Assembly (NCBI GenBank): GCA_033782935.1
Contig: JAWQEG010000286.1
Location: 371,001-435,000, forward strand
From: Petrolisthes cinctipes
Lineage: Eukaryota; Arthropoda; Malacostraca; Decapoda; Porcellanidae
Reading direction: 5' to 3'
DNA length: 64,000 bases
Shown here: positions 10,661-21,886 of the stretch, piece by piece
Numbering within the stretch: the stretch's first letter is position 1
Layout: the number at the start of each line of letters is the position of its first letter
Notes under the pieces: generated by a model
Told to the model about the DNA's origin: nothing
The model's database searches: none
The model's input: only the letters and a program-made list of their open reading frames with translations
Program-made: the position numbers and the translations under genes

Positions 10661-11294
10661 TTAGTGGGTTTACTGGTGTTGGTGTTGCTGCTGGATCATT
10701 GGCAGGCTCCATGAAGTCCAGCACAGCAGTCATTGCCAATGGTGGAGCTGTTGCCGCTGGTAGTTTGGTGAGTGTCGTGTAGTGTGCTGGTGGTGGTATG
10801 GAAAGTTATTCATTGGTGTAGCTGTGCATGTGAATAAGTATTACGTGTAATTTTAATTGTCGACAGGAGGTTTATCCCATGTATTTCTGTGGAGGTGAAG
10901 AGGGAATACAATAGACATTAGGTAATACGTTTGAGTGTATAATGGGTACTGTCATATTATTGTATAAATTCTGATGCCCAAATGTGAAACATTATTTTCT
11001 GTAAAGTATAGCTGATGTTGTAATGTACAATATAATAATGTCATTAATTACAGAGCAGTACAGTATATCAATGTATAGAATATAAAATACAAATAAATAT
11101 TATAGTACATTAATCCTAGTTGTTTGTGTGTTAATCAGGTGGCACTGCTGCAGTCAGCCGGCGCCGCAACCTCCGCCACCCTTGGGGCCACTGGGGCTGC
11201 CCTGGGAGGAAAATTGAAGGGTTTACTTACTGGCCCAGACAATGAATCAGACCCAGACAAAGAAGCCAAGACCTCAGACAGAGATAGAAATTAG
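10661..11294 (+). CDS. ISG12/IFI6-27-like gene copy B (two exons seen)
   Basis: Exon 10661-10767 follows CCATGCAG in phase 1 and encodes the Ifi-6-16 core (VIANGGAVAAGSL). It ends before GTGAGT, and exon 11139-11294 follows AATCAG in phase 0 with VALLQSAGAATSATLGATGAA, then an acidic tail and TAG at 11292-11294. The visible product is about 86 residues. Family members are small hydrophobic, Gly/Ala-rich membrane proteins; the interferon link is a vertebrate fact and should not be assumed here. The intron is 371 bp and aligns with the ends of copy A's intron, giving the pre-insertion state of that locus. The start-codon exon was not found upstream; a long T-run and SINE/R1 insertions lie between. 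The better candidate of the pair for a working gene. Confidence 0.74.
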
Positions 11295-12120
11295 AACACT
11301 AACTGTAGGCTACAGTCACCATTTCACTACACTGTAAACATAACACTAAACACTTGACATTACACTTACCACTGTAAAGGTATATGGTAACAAAGACACA
11401 CGTTCAGTCACCTCATCTCCCATTTGTTGCAAGTACTGAACTAAGTTTGATATATACCTAGCTACTTCGGCCAGAGCAAAGAAGTCGTTATATTCAAAAT
11501 TTGTTATAGAGTGGTAAGGTATGATGAGGTACAATTAATCATATTGACACCAATCTCGTATTTATTGGAATTGGGTCAAAACCTATCAATCAGAAACAGG
11601 TAATATCAACATCAAATACATTTATTCATCATTCTCTATCACTTTGCTAATAGTATCAACCCAAAACCATCTCAATATTCACTCTATACCCTCATCAATA
11701 TCCACACGATATCTCGATTTGAGTTACCTTACTGATTCCCTTATTTATTATTAGTTTAATCTTTGTTACTTACGTATTCCGGGTTGTATATATCCCAGTC
11801 CTTAACACACCGATCACACTCCTACACCAGCCAATATCTCTTCCTCACTGCTGGTTCTGTGGCAACAGAATTGGTGGGTGCCCTGCCCTGCCTTGCCCCA
11901 GCTTCTCGTCTGTTTTCAGTTAGCTGGCCAACACAACAAGTCCCTCTCGCTCACCTTTTTCATGTATATCTTGTCCATAACACTAACTATCATTTATAAA
12001 CTATCCACTATATAATCATAAATCAATAACACTGTCGTCTACCCATACCACATGCCTGCAGAATTATACATTGTTAAATTATCGCCCCTGGGCGGCAACA
12101 GTTATATCGAAGATTTACAG
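11295..12120. other. 3' flank of ISG12-B, no gene seen
   Basis: AT-rich unique sequence without convincing reading frames. Confidence 0.4.
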
Positions 12121-12121
12121 T

Positions 12122-12265
12122 ATTTCTTCCATGTTTGCTGTCTCTCCTTTACTTCTATTTTTTCCTTGTTTGCTGTCCCTCCTTCCTTTTATTTCTTTCA
12201 TATTTGTTGTCCCGTCTTTTCTTCTATTTCATGATTGCTGTCCTTCCTTTCTGTCTCCATCTCCT
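12122..12265. repeat. Pyrimidine-rich ~43-bp tandem repeat
   Basis: Three to four diverged units of a ttgctgtccctccttccttttatttcttt-type sequence. A related T/C-rich stretch lies at 12852-13040. Confidence 0.55.
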
Positions 12266-12586
12266 TCGTGTTACAGGGTCATCCACACTTTTCCTTGTTT
12301 TCAGGCACTCTGTAAAGGATATACTGTGATGTGGGAGGAATAATAGCCCGTCATCAGAACACACCTGATATATTGTTGGTCTTGACTTATTGACACAAAC
12401 TCAACTCCATAACCATAACATAATTTGAATGTGGCTTTTGTAATAAAGTAGTAAGTAAGGGTAATGTATTCTGTGATACTAAGGCTAAACTTTTTTTTTG
12501 GCTTACTGTAAAATTTATCATACTTTGGTAAATAAAAAAATATGATATAAAAGCTTTATTTCATCATATTTAGCAACTGGTATGTA

Positions 12587-12807
12587 CAGCCACAATTAAA
12601 TATCCAGCAACACTTTCCTTCCATCCTACAGTTGTAAATATCTTGGTAATAAAAAACAACACATGTATGATCTTGTAGCACATAATAATATTAATTGAAG
12701 GGGTTGAATTGACATAAGGTGGTGTTGTATGATTATATTTAGAAATGATACAGATTTATTTATTACACCATGGAAGGAAAGTGTTGCTTGATATTTGATT
12801 GTGCCTG
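12587..12807. mobile_element. Tc1/mariner-type MITE (221 bp)
   Basis: Long inverted ends beginning CAGCCACAATTAAATATCC, flanked by TA at 12585-12586 and 12808-12809. A second copy is at 39112-39321. No coding capacity. Confidence 0.85.
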
Positions 12808-12851
12808 TACAGTAATGTGTAGAGGGAAACTTGGTACTCTACACATATAGT

Positions 12852-13040
12852 ACTATTATCTTTTCTTCCCTTTACTACTGTAACTCCTTTCATTGCATTT
12901 CCATCATACTTTCTTTCGTTTTTCTTCTACTGTTCCTCCTTTCCTTTCATTTATTTTCATAATGCTTTCCTTCTACAGTACTGTTCCTTTCCTTCCATCT
13001 GTTTTCCTCATGGTTGTTATCTCTCTTCTCCATCACCTTC
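12852..13040. repeat. Pyrimidine-rich tandem-like stretch
   Basis: Diverged repeats of tttcctttcatttattttcat and similar T/C-rich units, related to 12122-12265. Confidence 0.4.
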
Positions 13041-13049
13041 TCTTAGCTA

Positions 13050-13835
13050 GAGGCAGGTGGTAGACGACAGGGTGTGCAGGGAGAAGTAGGGAAGCAATAG
13101 GTAGGTTGAAGATGGGAAAGGCATCGGGGGTGGATGGGATAACTTCTGAAATGTTAAAGTGTTTGCGGGGGGAGGTAGTGGTGGAGTGGATGTTGCTTTT
13201 ATGCACATTGGCCTGGAGGCAGGGAGAGGTGCAAGAAGATTGGAGGAGAGCAATAATTGTGCCTCTGTATAAGGGGAATGGAAGTAGGGATGAGTGTGGC
13301 AGCTATAGAGGAATAAGCCCTCTTCAGCCCCTTCCACACGAGGCAAAAAGACTGTAGGCAGACACTGTTACCAATTTTGTGGGTAAGTGGCGGGCACAAG
13401 TGGCCAATGGCTGCCTGGGACTGTTTGATCTGGTAACAGTGGTAAAAAGCGAGAGAATTCCACTCGGTTGCCCGTGCCCGCCGTCTTTTTGCCTCTCGTG
13501 TGGAAAGGCCTGTCCACAGAAGCAGAAAGCCCCGACGGGCAAACAAGTGTTTCCAAATCATGATGTGGACAACACAAGTGTACTTATTATTATAGGCAAT
13601 GGTCGATGGGATCTGCCGATCTGGTAACAGTGATAAAAAGCGAGGGATATTTTTCACAGAAAATAATGCCCGCTCGTGTGGACAGGCCTGAAGAGGCTTT
13701 ACTGACGTCACAGCGGGCAAAGACTGCAAAGCAAAGCCCGCCCATGTGAACAGGGCTTAGTGTACTGGGGAAGGTGTATGGGAAGGTTCTTACTGAAAGA
13801 CTGATTGAAGTAACAGGGAATAAATTAGTGAGGAG
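13050..13835 (+). pseudogene. RTE-type LINE copy I, first half (RT N-terminal part)
   Basis: Encodes KMGKASGVDGITSEMLK and WRRAIIVPLYKGNGS, the first reverse transcriptase blocks of RTE-like LINEs. It is interrupted by a MITE at about 13315-13758 and then cut at GTGAGGAG (13828-13835) by the 4.1-kb element that follows. The second half resumes at 17931 with the same eight bases and continues in register when aligned with copy II. 5'-truncated and defective. Confidence 0.85.
13315..13758. mobile_element. ~444-bp inverted-repeat element nested in RTE copy I
   Basis: Ends AAGCCCTCTTCA and TGAACAGGGCTT are inverted repeats with one mismatch. Inside is a second foldback: ccacacgaggcaaaaagac (13333) against gtctttttgcctctcgtgtgg (13482). 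RTE copy II lacks this block at the matching point (about 14155). Superfamily not determined. Confidence 0.65.
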
Positions 13836-13867
13836 TAGAGACCCTATATAGAGAGACTGGACATGCA

Positions 13868-15538
13868 TGGGGATGGAGGCAGGTGGTAGACGACAGAGTG
13901 TACAGGGAGAATTAGGAAGGGAAGAGGTTAGGAAAGCAATAGGGAAGTTGAAGATGGGAAAGGCACCGGGGGTGGATGGGATAACTGCTGAAATGTTAAA
14001 GTGTTGGGGGGAGGTAGTGGTGGAGTGGATGTTGCTTATATGCACTTTGGCTTGGAGGCAGGGAGAGGTGCCAGAGGATTGGAGGAGAGCCATAATTGTA
14101 CCTTTGTATAAGGGGAAGGGGAATAAGGAGGAGTGTGGTAGCTATAGGGGAATAAGCCTCCTTAGTGTACCGGGGAAGGTATATGGGAAGGTTCTTACTG
14201 AAAGACTGATTGAAGTAACTGGGAATAAAGTTAGTGAGGAGCAGGGAGGGTTCAGAAAGGGTAGAGGATGTGTGGACCAAATATTTGCATTAAAATCAAT
14301 AGTGAAGAAATATATGGACTTGAAGAAGGCATACGATAGGGTTGATAGGAAAGCTGTGTCAGAGGTGTTGAGAATTTATGGTGTTGCGGGGTCTTTGCTG
14401 AAAGGCATTGAGGCCTTTTATGCAGAGGCAACAGCATGTGTACGGGTAGAGGGTGATCTAAGTGAGAGTTTTAATATTAGTGTAGGGCTGAGACATGGAT
14501 GTGTTATGTCACCATGGTTGTTCAATATATATATATGGATGGTTGTATGAGAGAGATGAAAGCCAAAGTGAATGGTCTGGGGGTGAAATTAAGGCTGAAT
14601 GAAGCAAATTGGTCCTTGGTGGCAAGTTTATTTGCGGATGACACTGTGTTGATGGCTGAGAATGAAAGGGAGTTACAGAGAGTGGTAGACGAATTTCAGT
14701 CTGTGTGTAAACGAAGGAAACTGAAGGTGAATGTTGGCAAAAGTAAAGTGATGGTGTTTGAGAGAGCATAAACTGAAGTGATTGACTTTGCTACACCTTA
14801 CAGAATGGAAGTACCAACTGGGACTAAATGTGAGATAATTCTGAGGAGTGAGAGGATGGAGGAAGTGAAGGAGTTTAAGTACCTGGGTACAGTTCTGTGT
14901 AAACATGGAAGTATGGAAGGAGAAATTAGGGAGAGAGCAGTGAAGGGTAGACAGGTCATAGGATCATTGGGAAGGATTATGAAGGGTAGAAGTGTGAGTA
15001 TGGAGGTGAAAAGGGGACTGAGAAATAGTATAATCCTACCGACACTGACATATGCATCAGAGACATGGACATGGAGTAGGGCACATCAGTCTAGAATAGG
15101 TGCTGTGGAAATGAGTTACTTGAGAGGAGCATGTGGGGTGTCTAGGTGGGATCGAGAAAGAAATGAAAGTGTGTACGAGAGATGTGGTATGAGTGAGAAG
15201 GCAATTGGTATTGAGTGTGGAGTGGTTGAGAGAGTGAAGCGTAATACATTGAGATGGTTTGGACATGTAGAGAGAATGCAAGGCGAGGAATTTGTAAAGA
15301 AGGTGTATGGAAGTGAAGTTGTGGGACCTGGTGTGAGAGGCAGACCTCCGGTCAGATGGCAGAACAGAGTGGAAGAGTCTGTAAGGGAGAGAAACGTGAG
15401 GGGCAGAGGAGGGCTTGAACAAGTAAGGAGGGAGTGTTGGAACAGGGAGAACTGGAGACACTTCTGCCGTCGCCAACCCCTTGGGGGGAGTTCCCGGAGG
15501 GAACGAGGCGTCAGAGCTATAGATAGATAGATAGATAG
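13868..15538 (+). pseudogene. RTE-type LINE copy II (reverse transcriptase to tail)
   Basis: Three overlapping open stretches cover the RT: fingers/palm with MGKAPGVDGITAEMLK, QGGFRKGRGCVDQIFAL, KKAYDRVDRKA (13867-14550); LFADDTVLMAE catalytic motif (14499-14771); and thumb/C-terminus with LTYASETWTW and RGRPPVRWQNRVEE (14778-15530). Breaks are an ATATAT slip near 14525 and an in-frame TAA near 14769. It ends in a (TAGA)n tail at 15520-15540, typical of RTE-like elements. The endonuclease domain is missing, so the copy is 5'-truncated. Confidence 0.9.
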
Positions 15539-16538
15539 ATGGACAGCCAAAATTTCTGCTGCTCGCTGATTGGCTGGTTGAATGGGGCGCCATGTTTGCT
15601 CATACTCGTCTCTGCCTGCTAGCAGGTTCGGCACAATGTATATTTTGCCTTGACTATAATGTGTGACTGATCGGTAGAATGTTGTTATATTTATATAATA
15701 TCTTCTTTAGATAAACCAGCAAAGATAGTTTTTATAGTATAACTAGCCTAAATTTACGGCTGTGGTGTGGCTTTCACCTCTTTACAGTGTTGCCGCCAAT
15801 TTTTCAGTACCGTTCTCTCTCTCTCTCTCTATTCTTTTATTTATAACTGTGCTTTCATTTGTTAATTTGAAGACAATTTCTTTAGCCTGGCTGTGTAGAT
15901 GTGAGGAATGGGTTGAACTTTTTGCCATACTGTCTGTGCAAAGGGCATAAAGAAAGTGAAAATTGAAAAGAGGTCACCGTCAGGAAGCTATCCTGTGTCA
16001 AGGCCACCAACTGGGTGTGGAAGTGTTGCCGCTCACGAGTGATTTTTTTTTCTTTTACTTTGGTATTGGCAGATGACTATTATTTTGTTCTACATAATAG
16101 CTTACAGATTATGAATGTGATTATTCCTCACCCTTGAAATTACGGTAAAAGCCAGTAAATGTGATCATTTTATTCTACAATTATAGCAACACCTGGGGGG
16201 TCTGGGTGTAGGTGTGGGTCTGGCTATGTCAGTATTGCCGCCACTCAAAAAAATTATATTGATTATTTCTTTTACTTTGGATAATGGCATATTTCTTCTT
16301 TTTCAAGCTTATTATGTTATATCTATAACTGTGATATTATTACCCACCCGAAAACTATTCTAAATTCCATTAAAAGTTACTACAATTTCTTTTAGCAACA
16401 TTGTACAATATTTATGCCATGTTTCTGTGTAACTGTATAAATGTTTTATGCATAATAAGATTACTGTTGATTAATCCATCTAAATACACAAGTGGATGGT
16501 GTATATATCTGAATTTATTATATTTGTGATGCCTTGTA

Positions 16539-17241
16539 CAGTCGGCAAAAAAAGTTTCGTTACCATCCTTTTAACAGTGTGATGTAATGTTGGTAGGCCT
16601 GACTGGTGAGTCAGGTGTGGCGCGAGCATGGAGGTAGTATAGGTGGAGTCGCCATGGCTCACTAATCCAGGGGAGTAAAGTGAAGCCGCCGAACTGTCAT
16701 TTTCGGCGCCTTCAATATGGCAGACACCAAGATATGTTTCAGTAAAAGTGGACTTCTGACCTGACATACAAAGGTATGCGCCATCTTGAAGGCGCCGGAA
16801 ATGACAGATTGGTGGCTTCACAAATCAGGTCCTACTGGCGCCTCCACCTATACTACCTTCATGGGCGCGAGTGTTATATATACCTCCGTCACCCTCCTGG
16901 ACCCCTCAGTGTCTAATGGTCAGGCAAGTAGGAGTAACGTACTTTGACCCAGTGCTTCTTTTTCTGGGTATTTCAAGGTTATTCTTGTTCTAAAATACTC
17001 AAAACGTATTTCTTTATGTTTAATGATGAATAGTTAAAATTGTAATAGTTCTTGAACACTCAAAATTTAATTTAAAATCAGTTAAACCTTTGATATAAAA
17101 AGAAAGGGAATGCCTTCTGTTAAGTTGTCATTGCCGCGGCCCGCGAGGCACAGCTGCTCAGACGGCGGAGTACCAACCCTGCCGCGCTTATCCATGTTAA
17201 AATTAACGTAGGGGTGGTAACGAAACTTTTTTTGCCGACTG
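16539..17241. mobile_element. Non-autonomous Tc1/mariner-type element (703 bp)
   Basis: Inverted ends CAGTCGGCAAAAAAAGTTTC (27 or more bp) flanked by TA at 16537-16538 and 17242-17243. The Tc1-like end sequence and TA duplication define the class. No transposase frame. Confidence 0.88.
16633..16857. mobile_element. Nested 225-bp foldback element
   Basis: Ends GGTAGTATAGGTGGAG are inverted at 16842-16857, and the arms stay complementary inward (gaagccgccgaactgtcatt against aatgacagattggtggcttc). It lies wholly inside the Tc1-type element at 16539-17241. Confidence 0.75.
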
Positions 17242-17930
17242 TACATAAATAGCTTCCGTTTCACATCGCAAGTTGGGGAAACGTGGCGTCACTGTAAAAT
17301 AATAGCGGGACACACCACAGCCGTAAATTTAAGCGAGCAAGACTATAGTCGATCTTCAACTCGACATAAATATTCCTTGAACACTTCTGTAAGCCTTTCA
17401 GAATGCCGAACTGTATGGTGACGAATTAGTAATATGATACTGTACTTAACCATTCATCGTGACAACAAATTCCCTCATATTTATGTGAACAGCATGTAAA
17501 CAGTAGTGTGTAAACGTTGGTAATACTCCTACGGAAACCATTTGCATACAAAAATTAATTAAACTAACCGTAGTATCAAAGGTTTCACAGAAACCCTAAA
17601 CACATTGACTACTGCTGTTGTCTTTCAGTCAAACGACTTGGTTTAGTAGCGTCGTCTGGCAACTCGTCACGTCCTATCATGTGCTTTAAATAACGCCTAC
17701 ATGATGTATAATAGGATTTATAACTTCAGGGATCTTATAATATTTAAAAATATATACCTGTATATGGAAAGAATGCAATTTTCGTCAATATTTTGCCCAC
17801 GAATGTCAGCAGGAGATTATTAGCAACTATACATTTTTTCAATACTATACTATAACTTGAGAGGTATAGCGGAACACACGAAAATGAGCAAGAATGGTGG
17901 CTGTCCAGTCTCTCTTATATAGGGTCTCTT

Positions 17931-18575
17931 GTGAGGAGCAGGGGGGGGGGGTGTAGAAAGGGTAATGGATGTGTATACCAGATCTTTGCAATAAATCCAA
18001 CAGTGGAGAAATATTGTTTATTGGGAAGGGTAGGAAATGTATGCTCCCTTCATGGACCCGGAGAAGGCATACGATAGGATTGATAGGAGAGCTATGGCAG
18101 ATCACGGTCGACCGTGTGGCAGATGTGCTAAGGATTTACGAATTTTACGGTGTTGGTGGGCGCTTGCTGGAAGGCATTGGGACCTTTTATAGAGAGACAA
18201 AGACATATGTGCGGGTAGAGGGTGATCCGAGTGAAAATGTTGACGTTTGTGTAGGGTTGAGGCAAGGCTTGTTATGTCAGTGACTGTTCAATGTCTAAAT
18301 GGATAGTTGTATGAGGGAGATTAAGGCCAAAGTGGATGGCCTGAGAGCCAAGCTGAGGCTGAATGGAGTAAATTGGTCCTTGGTGGCGAGTTTCTTTGCT
18401 GATGACACTGTGTTGATGGCTGAGAGTGAAAGGAAGTTACAGAGGGTGGTGGAGGAGTTTCAGTCCGTGTGTAAACGAAGGAAACTGAAGGTGAATGTTG
18501 GTAAAAGTAAAGTGATGGTATTTGAGAGGGCAGAAATTGAAGTGATTGACTTTGCTTCACCCTATAGAGTGTGTA
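17931..18575 (+). pseudogene. RTE-type LINE copy I, second half
   Basis: Resumes at GTGAGGAGCAGG and encodes EKAYDRIDRRA, FADDTVLMAE (around 18390) and RRKLKVNVGKSKVMVFERA. It ends abruptly near 18575 where sequence unlike RTE begins. Frame breaks and a G-run at 17941 are present. Confidence 0.85.
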
Positions 18576-18694
18576 GCAGACACCAAGCACCTTGTGCTAC
18601 CCTACCACACCACGCTCTCCACGCCACCTCCTGCAGCAGCTCTCTCTCACCGCACGCGGCCATGGCAGGCAAGACTTATCCTCTACAAGGTGCT

Positions 18695-18744
18695 TGTTGT
18701 TGTTGTTGTAGTTCCCCAGACTGTCTGGCCGAGCAGTCCCGAGT
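18695..18744 (-). mobile_element. 50-bp stub of the 2A LINE 3' end
   Basis: On the minus strand it reads CTCGGGACTGCTCGGCCAGA then the AAC-repeat tail, matching the last bases of the LINE at 46520-46573. An extreme 5' truncation. Confidence 0.7.
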
Positions 18745-19989
18745 CTAGAATCACTATAAGTAAAGTCATTACTATTGTTTGTTATCAGTATATTATGCTC
18801 TCAAACGGTAAAAGAAATGCTGGGTTGGTGCACGGTCTAGTTACTATAACTAGACCGTGGGTTGGTGAGGCAGTAGCTGCCAGATGTCTCTGTGAATGTT
18901 TAGTATATGCCAGCTATCAGCAGCGCATCTTGGTTTTAATTAATATTTCATGTTCTACATCATAACGTTAATGATAGTTATTACACATAATATGTAATTT
19001 ATATTGAATGTGAAGTTTTAAACTTCACAATGTTTCTAGAACATAACATATTAAGATTAGGCCTCGTAAATTTCCAGAGGTTGGTCCCACCAAGTTAATC
19101 ATTGTGATGACGATGGCTTTATTTTCTGTCAATTATAACAAATATCTTCAATTTACGAGCATTGTGAACATTGGTAGTAGTGTCATGTCTGTTGATATTT
19201 TACAATGAAATTTGACTGCTCCAACCGAGGTAATATTTTATTATCATTAGATATTGAACTTTCACACACTTCAGTTTTGACATAACTAAGCGGTTATAGA
19301 CGGATTGAGCGAGGATGCCAACAAAATTCATACATTTAAAGTTAAAGTCGCGAATATCTTGAAAGTCCTCTCTCTCTCTCTCTTCACATACATTAATTGG
19401 CGTGCACAGTTGTGGTTACTAGCATCATATCGTCATGGCACCTTAAATATATGATTTATGTTTCCATCCTCACCCAATCCATCTATGATCACAAAGTACA
19501 GTAATGTGAACAATAAAGGTTGTGAAAGGTTCACTATATAATGAAAAATATATAATGAATTATCTTTAGTCGGAACTGTCAAGAAACAACTTTTAATGAT
19601 GACTGTTAGTACACCACTACTACTGTTTTAATGTTCATCAAATGTTGGACATTGTTGTTACTGACAAATCTGCGTCATCGTTACAAAATAAATACCATAT
19701 TAATATGCAATGACTAACTTGAAGGAACTTTACTTGTGGGGACTAATGGTGGTGTGGAATGTTATAGCAACACGGTGACGTGCTTAAATTCCACCCTGGA
19801 GATATTATTCTTACCTGCAGTAACTCTCATTATCGTTATGATGAAACAAAACATGAAACAAAAACTCCACCAAGTGTTACTATTATCTTTGACCTATATT
19901 GAGCATTCATAAAAATAGCACCTAGCCAAGACTTCTGCATTACAGCTTACAGTTCCCTACCCTGCCTCCATAGAACACCACACCCAAGT
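18745..19989. other. Unique sequence without recognised genes
   Basis: Contains two short hairpins (ggtctagttactataactagacc near 18835; gtgaagttttaaacttcac near 19010) and a (TC)n run at 19370. No convincing coding frame. Confidence 0.4.
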
Positions 19990-20306
19990 GCCCACCACAC
20001 AGAGCTATACACATAGAGCGCGCAACCCCCCCCCCCCCCTGGCGTGTCACCACCGGAAGTGGGTTGGCGGCCATGATGCTTGCCCTTCCCCTCAACCCGC
20101 CAGCCTGGTAGCTTATGCCAGGGTAAGATATTATTTCATTTATTCGGTCTTTTATTGATGATATGGTATATTAACTACATTATAGTGACTCACAATCTAT
20201 GAATAAGTATTTCTTTAACCGATATATCAATGAATGGCTGATTAAATATAAATACATTTCGGTTAATAGGTGAAATGAGTTAGATAAACAAAACTATCGT
20301 TGGCTC

Positions 20307-21098
20307 CACAGAGCTATAAACATAGAGCGCTTAACCCTGTGTTATTAGATAGGGGAGGAGTGTCACCACAGGCGATCGCTCTATGTGTATAGATAGCCAG
20401 TGATGCCAACTCAAATTTTTGGAATCCGCTAGACTAGTCAAGAAAATCCGCTAAATCATTGGTAAAGCTCTTACAATTTTCCGCTAGATTGGCTTTTAAA
20501 ATCCGCTATAATTATAGTTACTCTTGTAAAGTTCAATTTTATTTCCGCTAGATAATTTCTAAATCCGTTAGATCTAGCCGAAAATCCGCCAAGTTGGCAT
20601 CACTGCAGATAGTTCTGCGCTTTGAACTCCCGTACGTACTTGTATAGTATGTTTCTATCCACAGTTATTGACATTTCCCTGATTTGTAAAGCATTGTATC
20701 TTGTTATTTAATTATGCAGGTTTTGTTAAATCAATTAACAGAGCTATACGTTGTATATAATTATATATTATAAGAAGGTGACTGTGGATGAGTGCCAACG
20801 ATAGTTTTGTTTATCTAACTCATATCACCTATTAACCGAAATTTATTTATATTTAATCAGCCATTCACTGATATATCGGTTAAAGAAATACTTATTCATA
20901 TATTGTGAGTCACTATAATGTAGTTAATATACCATATCATCAATAAAAGACCGAATAAATGAAATAATATCTTACCCTGGCATAAGCTACCAGGCTGGCG
21001 GGTTGAGGGGATGGGCTATCTGTCATGGCCGCCAACCCACTTCCGGTGGTGACACGCCAGGGGGGGGGGGTGGCGAGCTCTATGTTTATATCTCTGTG
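20307..21098. mobile_element. CACAGAG element copy beta (T2...T1)
   Basis: Complete copy with T2 left end and T1 right end, flanked by GTTGGCTC at 20299-20306 and 21099-21106. It interrupts another copy whose halves are 19998-20306 and 21099-21570. It carries a hAT-type MITE at 20398-20605. Confidence 0.82.
20398..20605. mobile_element. hAT-type MITE (CAGTGATGCC ends)
   Basis: 208 bp with inverted ends CAGTGATGCCAACT, and repeated atccgcta units inside. Flanks TAGATAGC and CAGATAGT are an imperfect 8-bp duplication. The same MITE at the same place, inverted, is at 21293-21484, so it was in the host element before the copies split. Confidence 0.8.
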
Positions 21099-21292
21099 GT
21101 TGGCTCTCATCCACAGTCATCTTCTTATAATATATAATTATATACAACGTATAGCTCTGTTAATTGATTTAACAAAACCTGCATAATTAAATAACAAGAT
21201 ACAATGCTTTACAAATCAGGGAAATGTCAATAACTGTGGATGGAAACATACTATACAAGTACGTACGGGAGTTCAAAGCGCAGAGCCATCTA

Positions 21293-21484
21293 CAGTGATG
21301 CCAACTTGGCGGATTTTCGGCTAGATCTAGCGGATTTAGAAATTATCTAGCGGAAATAATAATTGAACTTTACAAGAGTAACTATAATTATAGCGGATTT
21401 TAAAAGCCAATCTAGCGGAAAATTGTAAGAGCGGATTTTCTTGACTAGTCTAGCGGATTCCAAAAATTTGAGTTGGCATCACTG
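21293..21484. mobile_element. hAT-type MITE, second copy
   Basis: Inverted counterpart of 20398-20605, with flanks GCCATCTA and GCTATCTA (7 of 8 equal). Confidence 0.8.
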
Positions 21485-21886
21485 GCTATCTATACACATA
21501 GAGCGATCGCCTGTGGTGACACTCCTCCCCTATCTAATAACACAGGGTTAAGCACTCTATGTTTATAGCTCTGATTTGTAAAGCATTGTATCTTGTTATT
21601 TAATTATGCAGGTTTTGTTAAATCAATTAACAGAGCTATACGTTGTATATAATTATATATTATAAGAAGGTGACTGTGGATGAGAGCCAACGATAGTTTT
21701 GTTTATCTAACTCATTTCACCTATTAACCGAAATCAGCCATTCACTGATATATCGGTTAAAGAAATACTTATTCATATATTGTGAGTCACTATAATGTAG
21801 TTAATATACCATATCATCAATAAAAGACCGAATAAATGAAATAATATCTTACCCTGGCATAAGCTAACAGGCTGGCGGGTTGAGGG

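Larger units (their letters stand above)
15749..17331. repeat. 21-bp perfect inverted repeat bounding 1.58 kb
   Basis: taaatttacggctgtggtgtg at 15749-15769 is exactly inverted at 17311-17331. It may be the ends of another DNA element inside the hAT-like composite; flanking duplications were not resolved. Confidence 0.5.
13836..17930. mobile_element. 4.1-kb hAT-like composite element carrying RTE copy II
   Basis: The left end TAGAGACCCTATATA-GAGAGACTGGACA has an inverted partner at the right end (17903-17930) with one extra A and one terminal mismatch. The flanks GTGAGGAG (13828-13835 and 17931-17938) are identical 8-bp duplications with T at position 2 and A at position 7, the hAT preference, and TAGAG fits the hAT terminal rule. 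Outside it the RTE sequence is continuous, so the element inserted into RTE copy I. Inside lie RTE copy II and three inverted-repeat elements. No hAT transposase was seen inside. Confidence 0.75.

Noticed and set aside
13199..15634. Many minus-strand open frames over the RTE copies
   Set aside because: Antisense shadows of the purine-rich RTE coding strand; none shows a domain.
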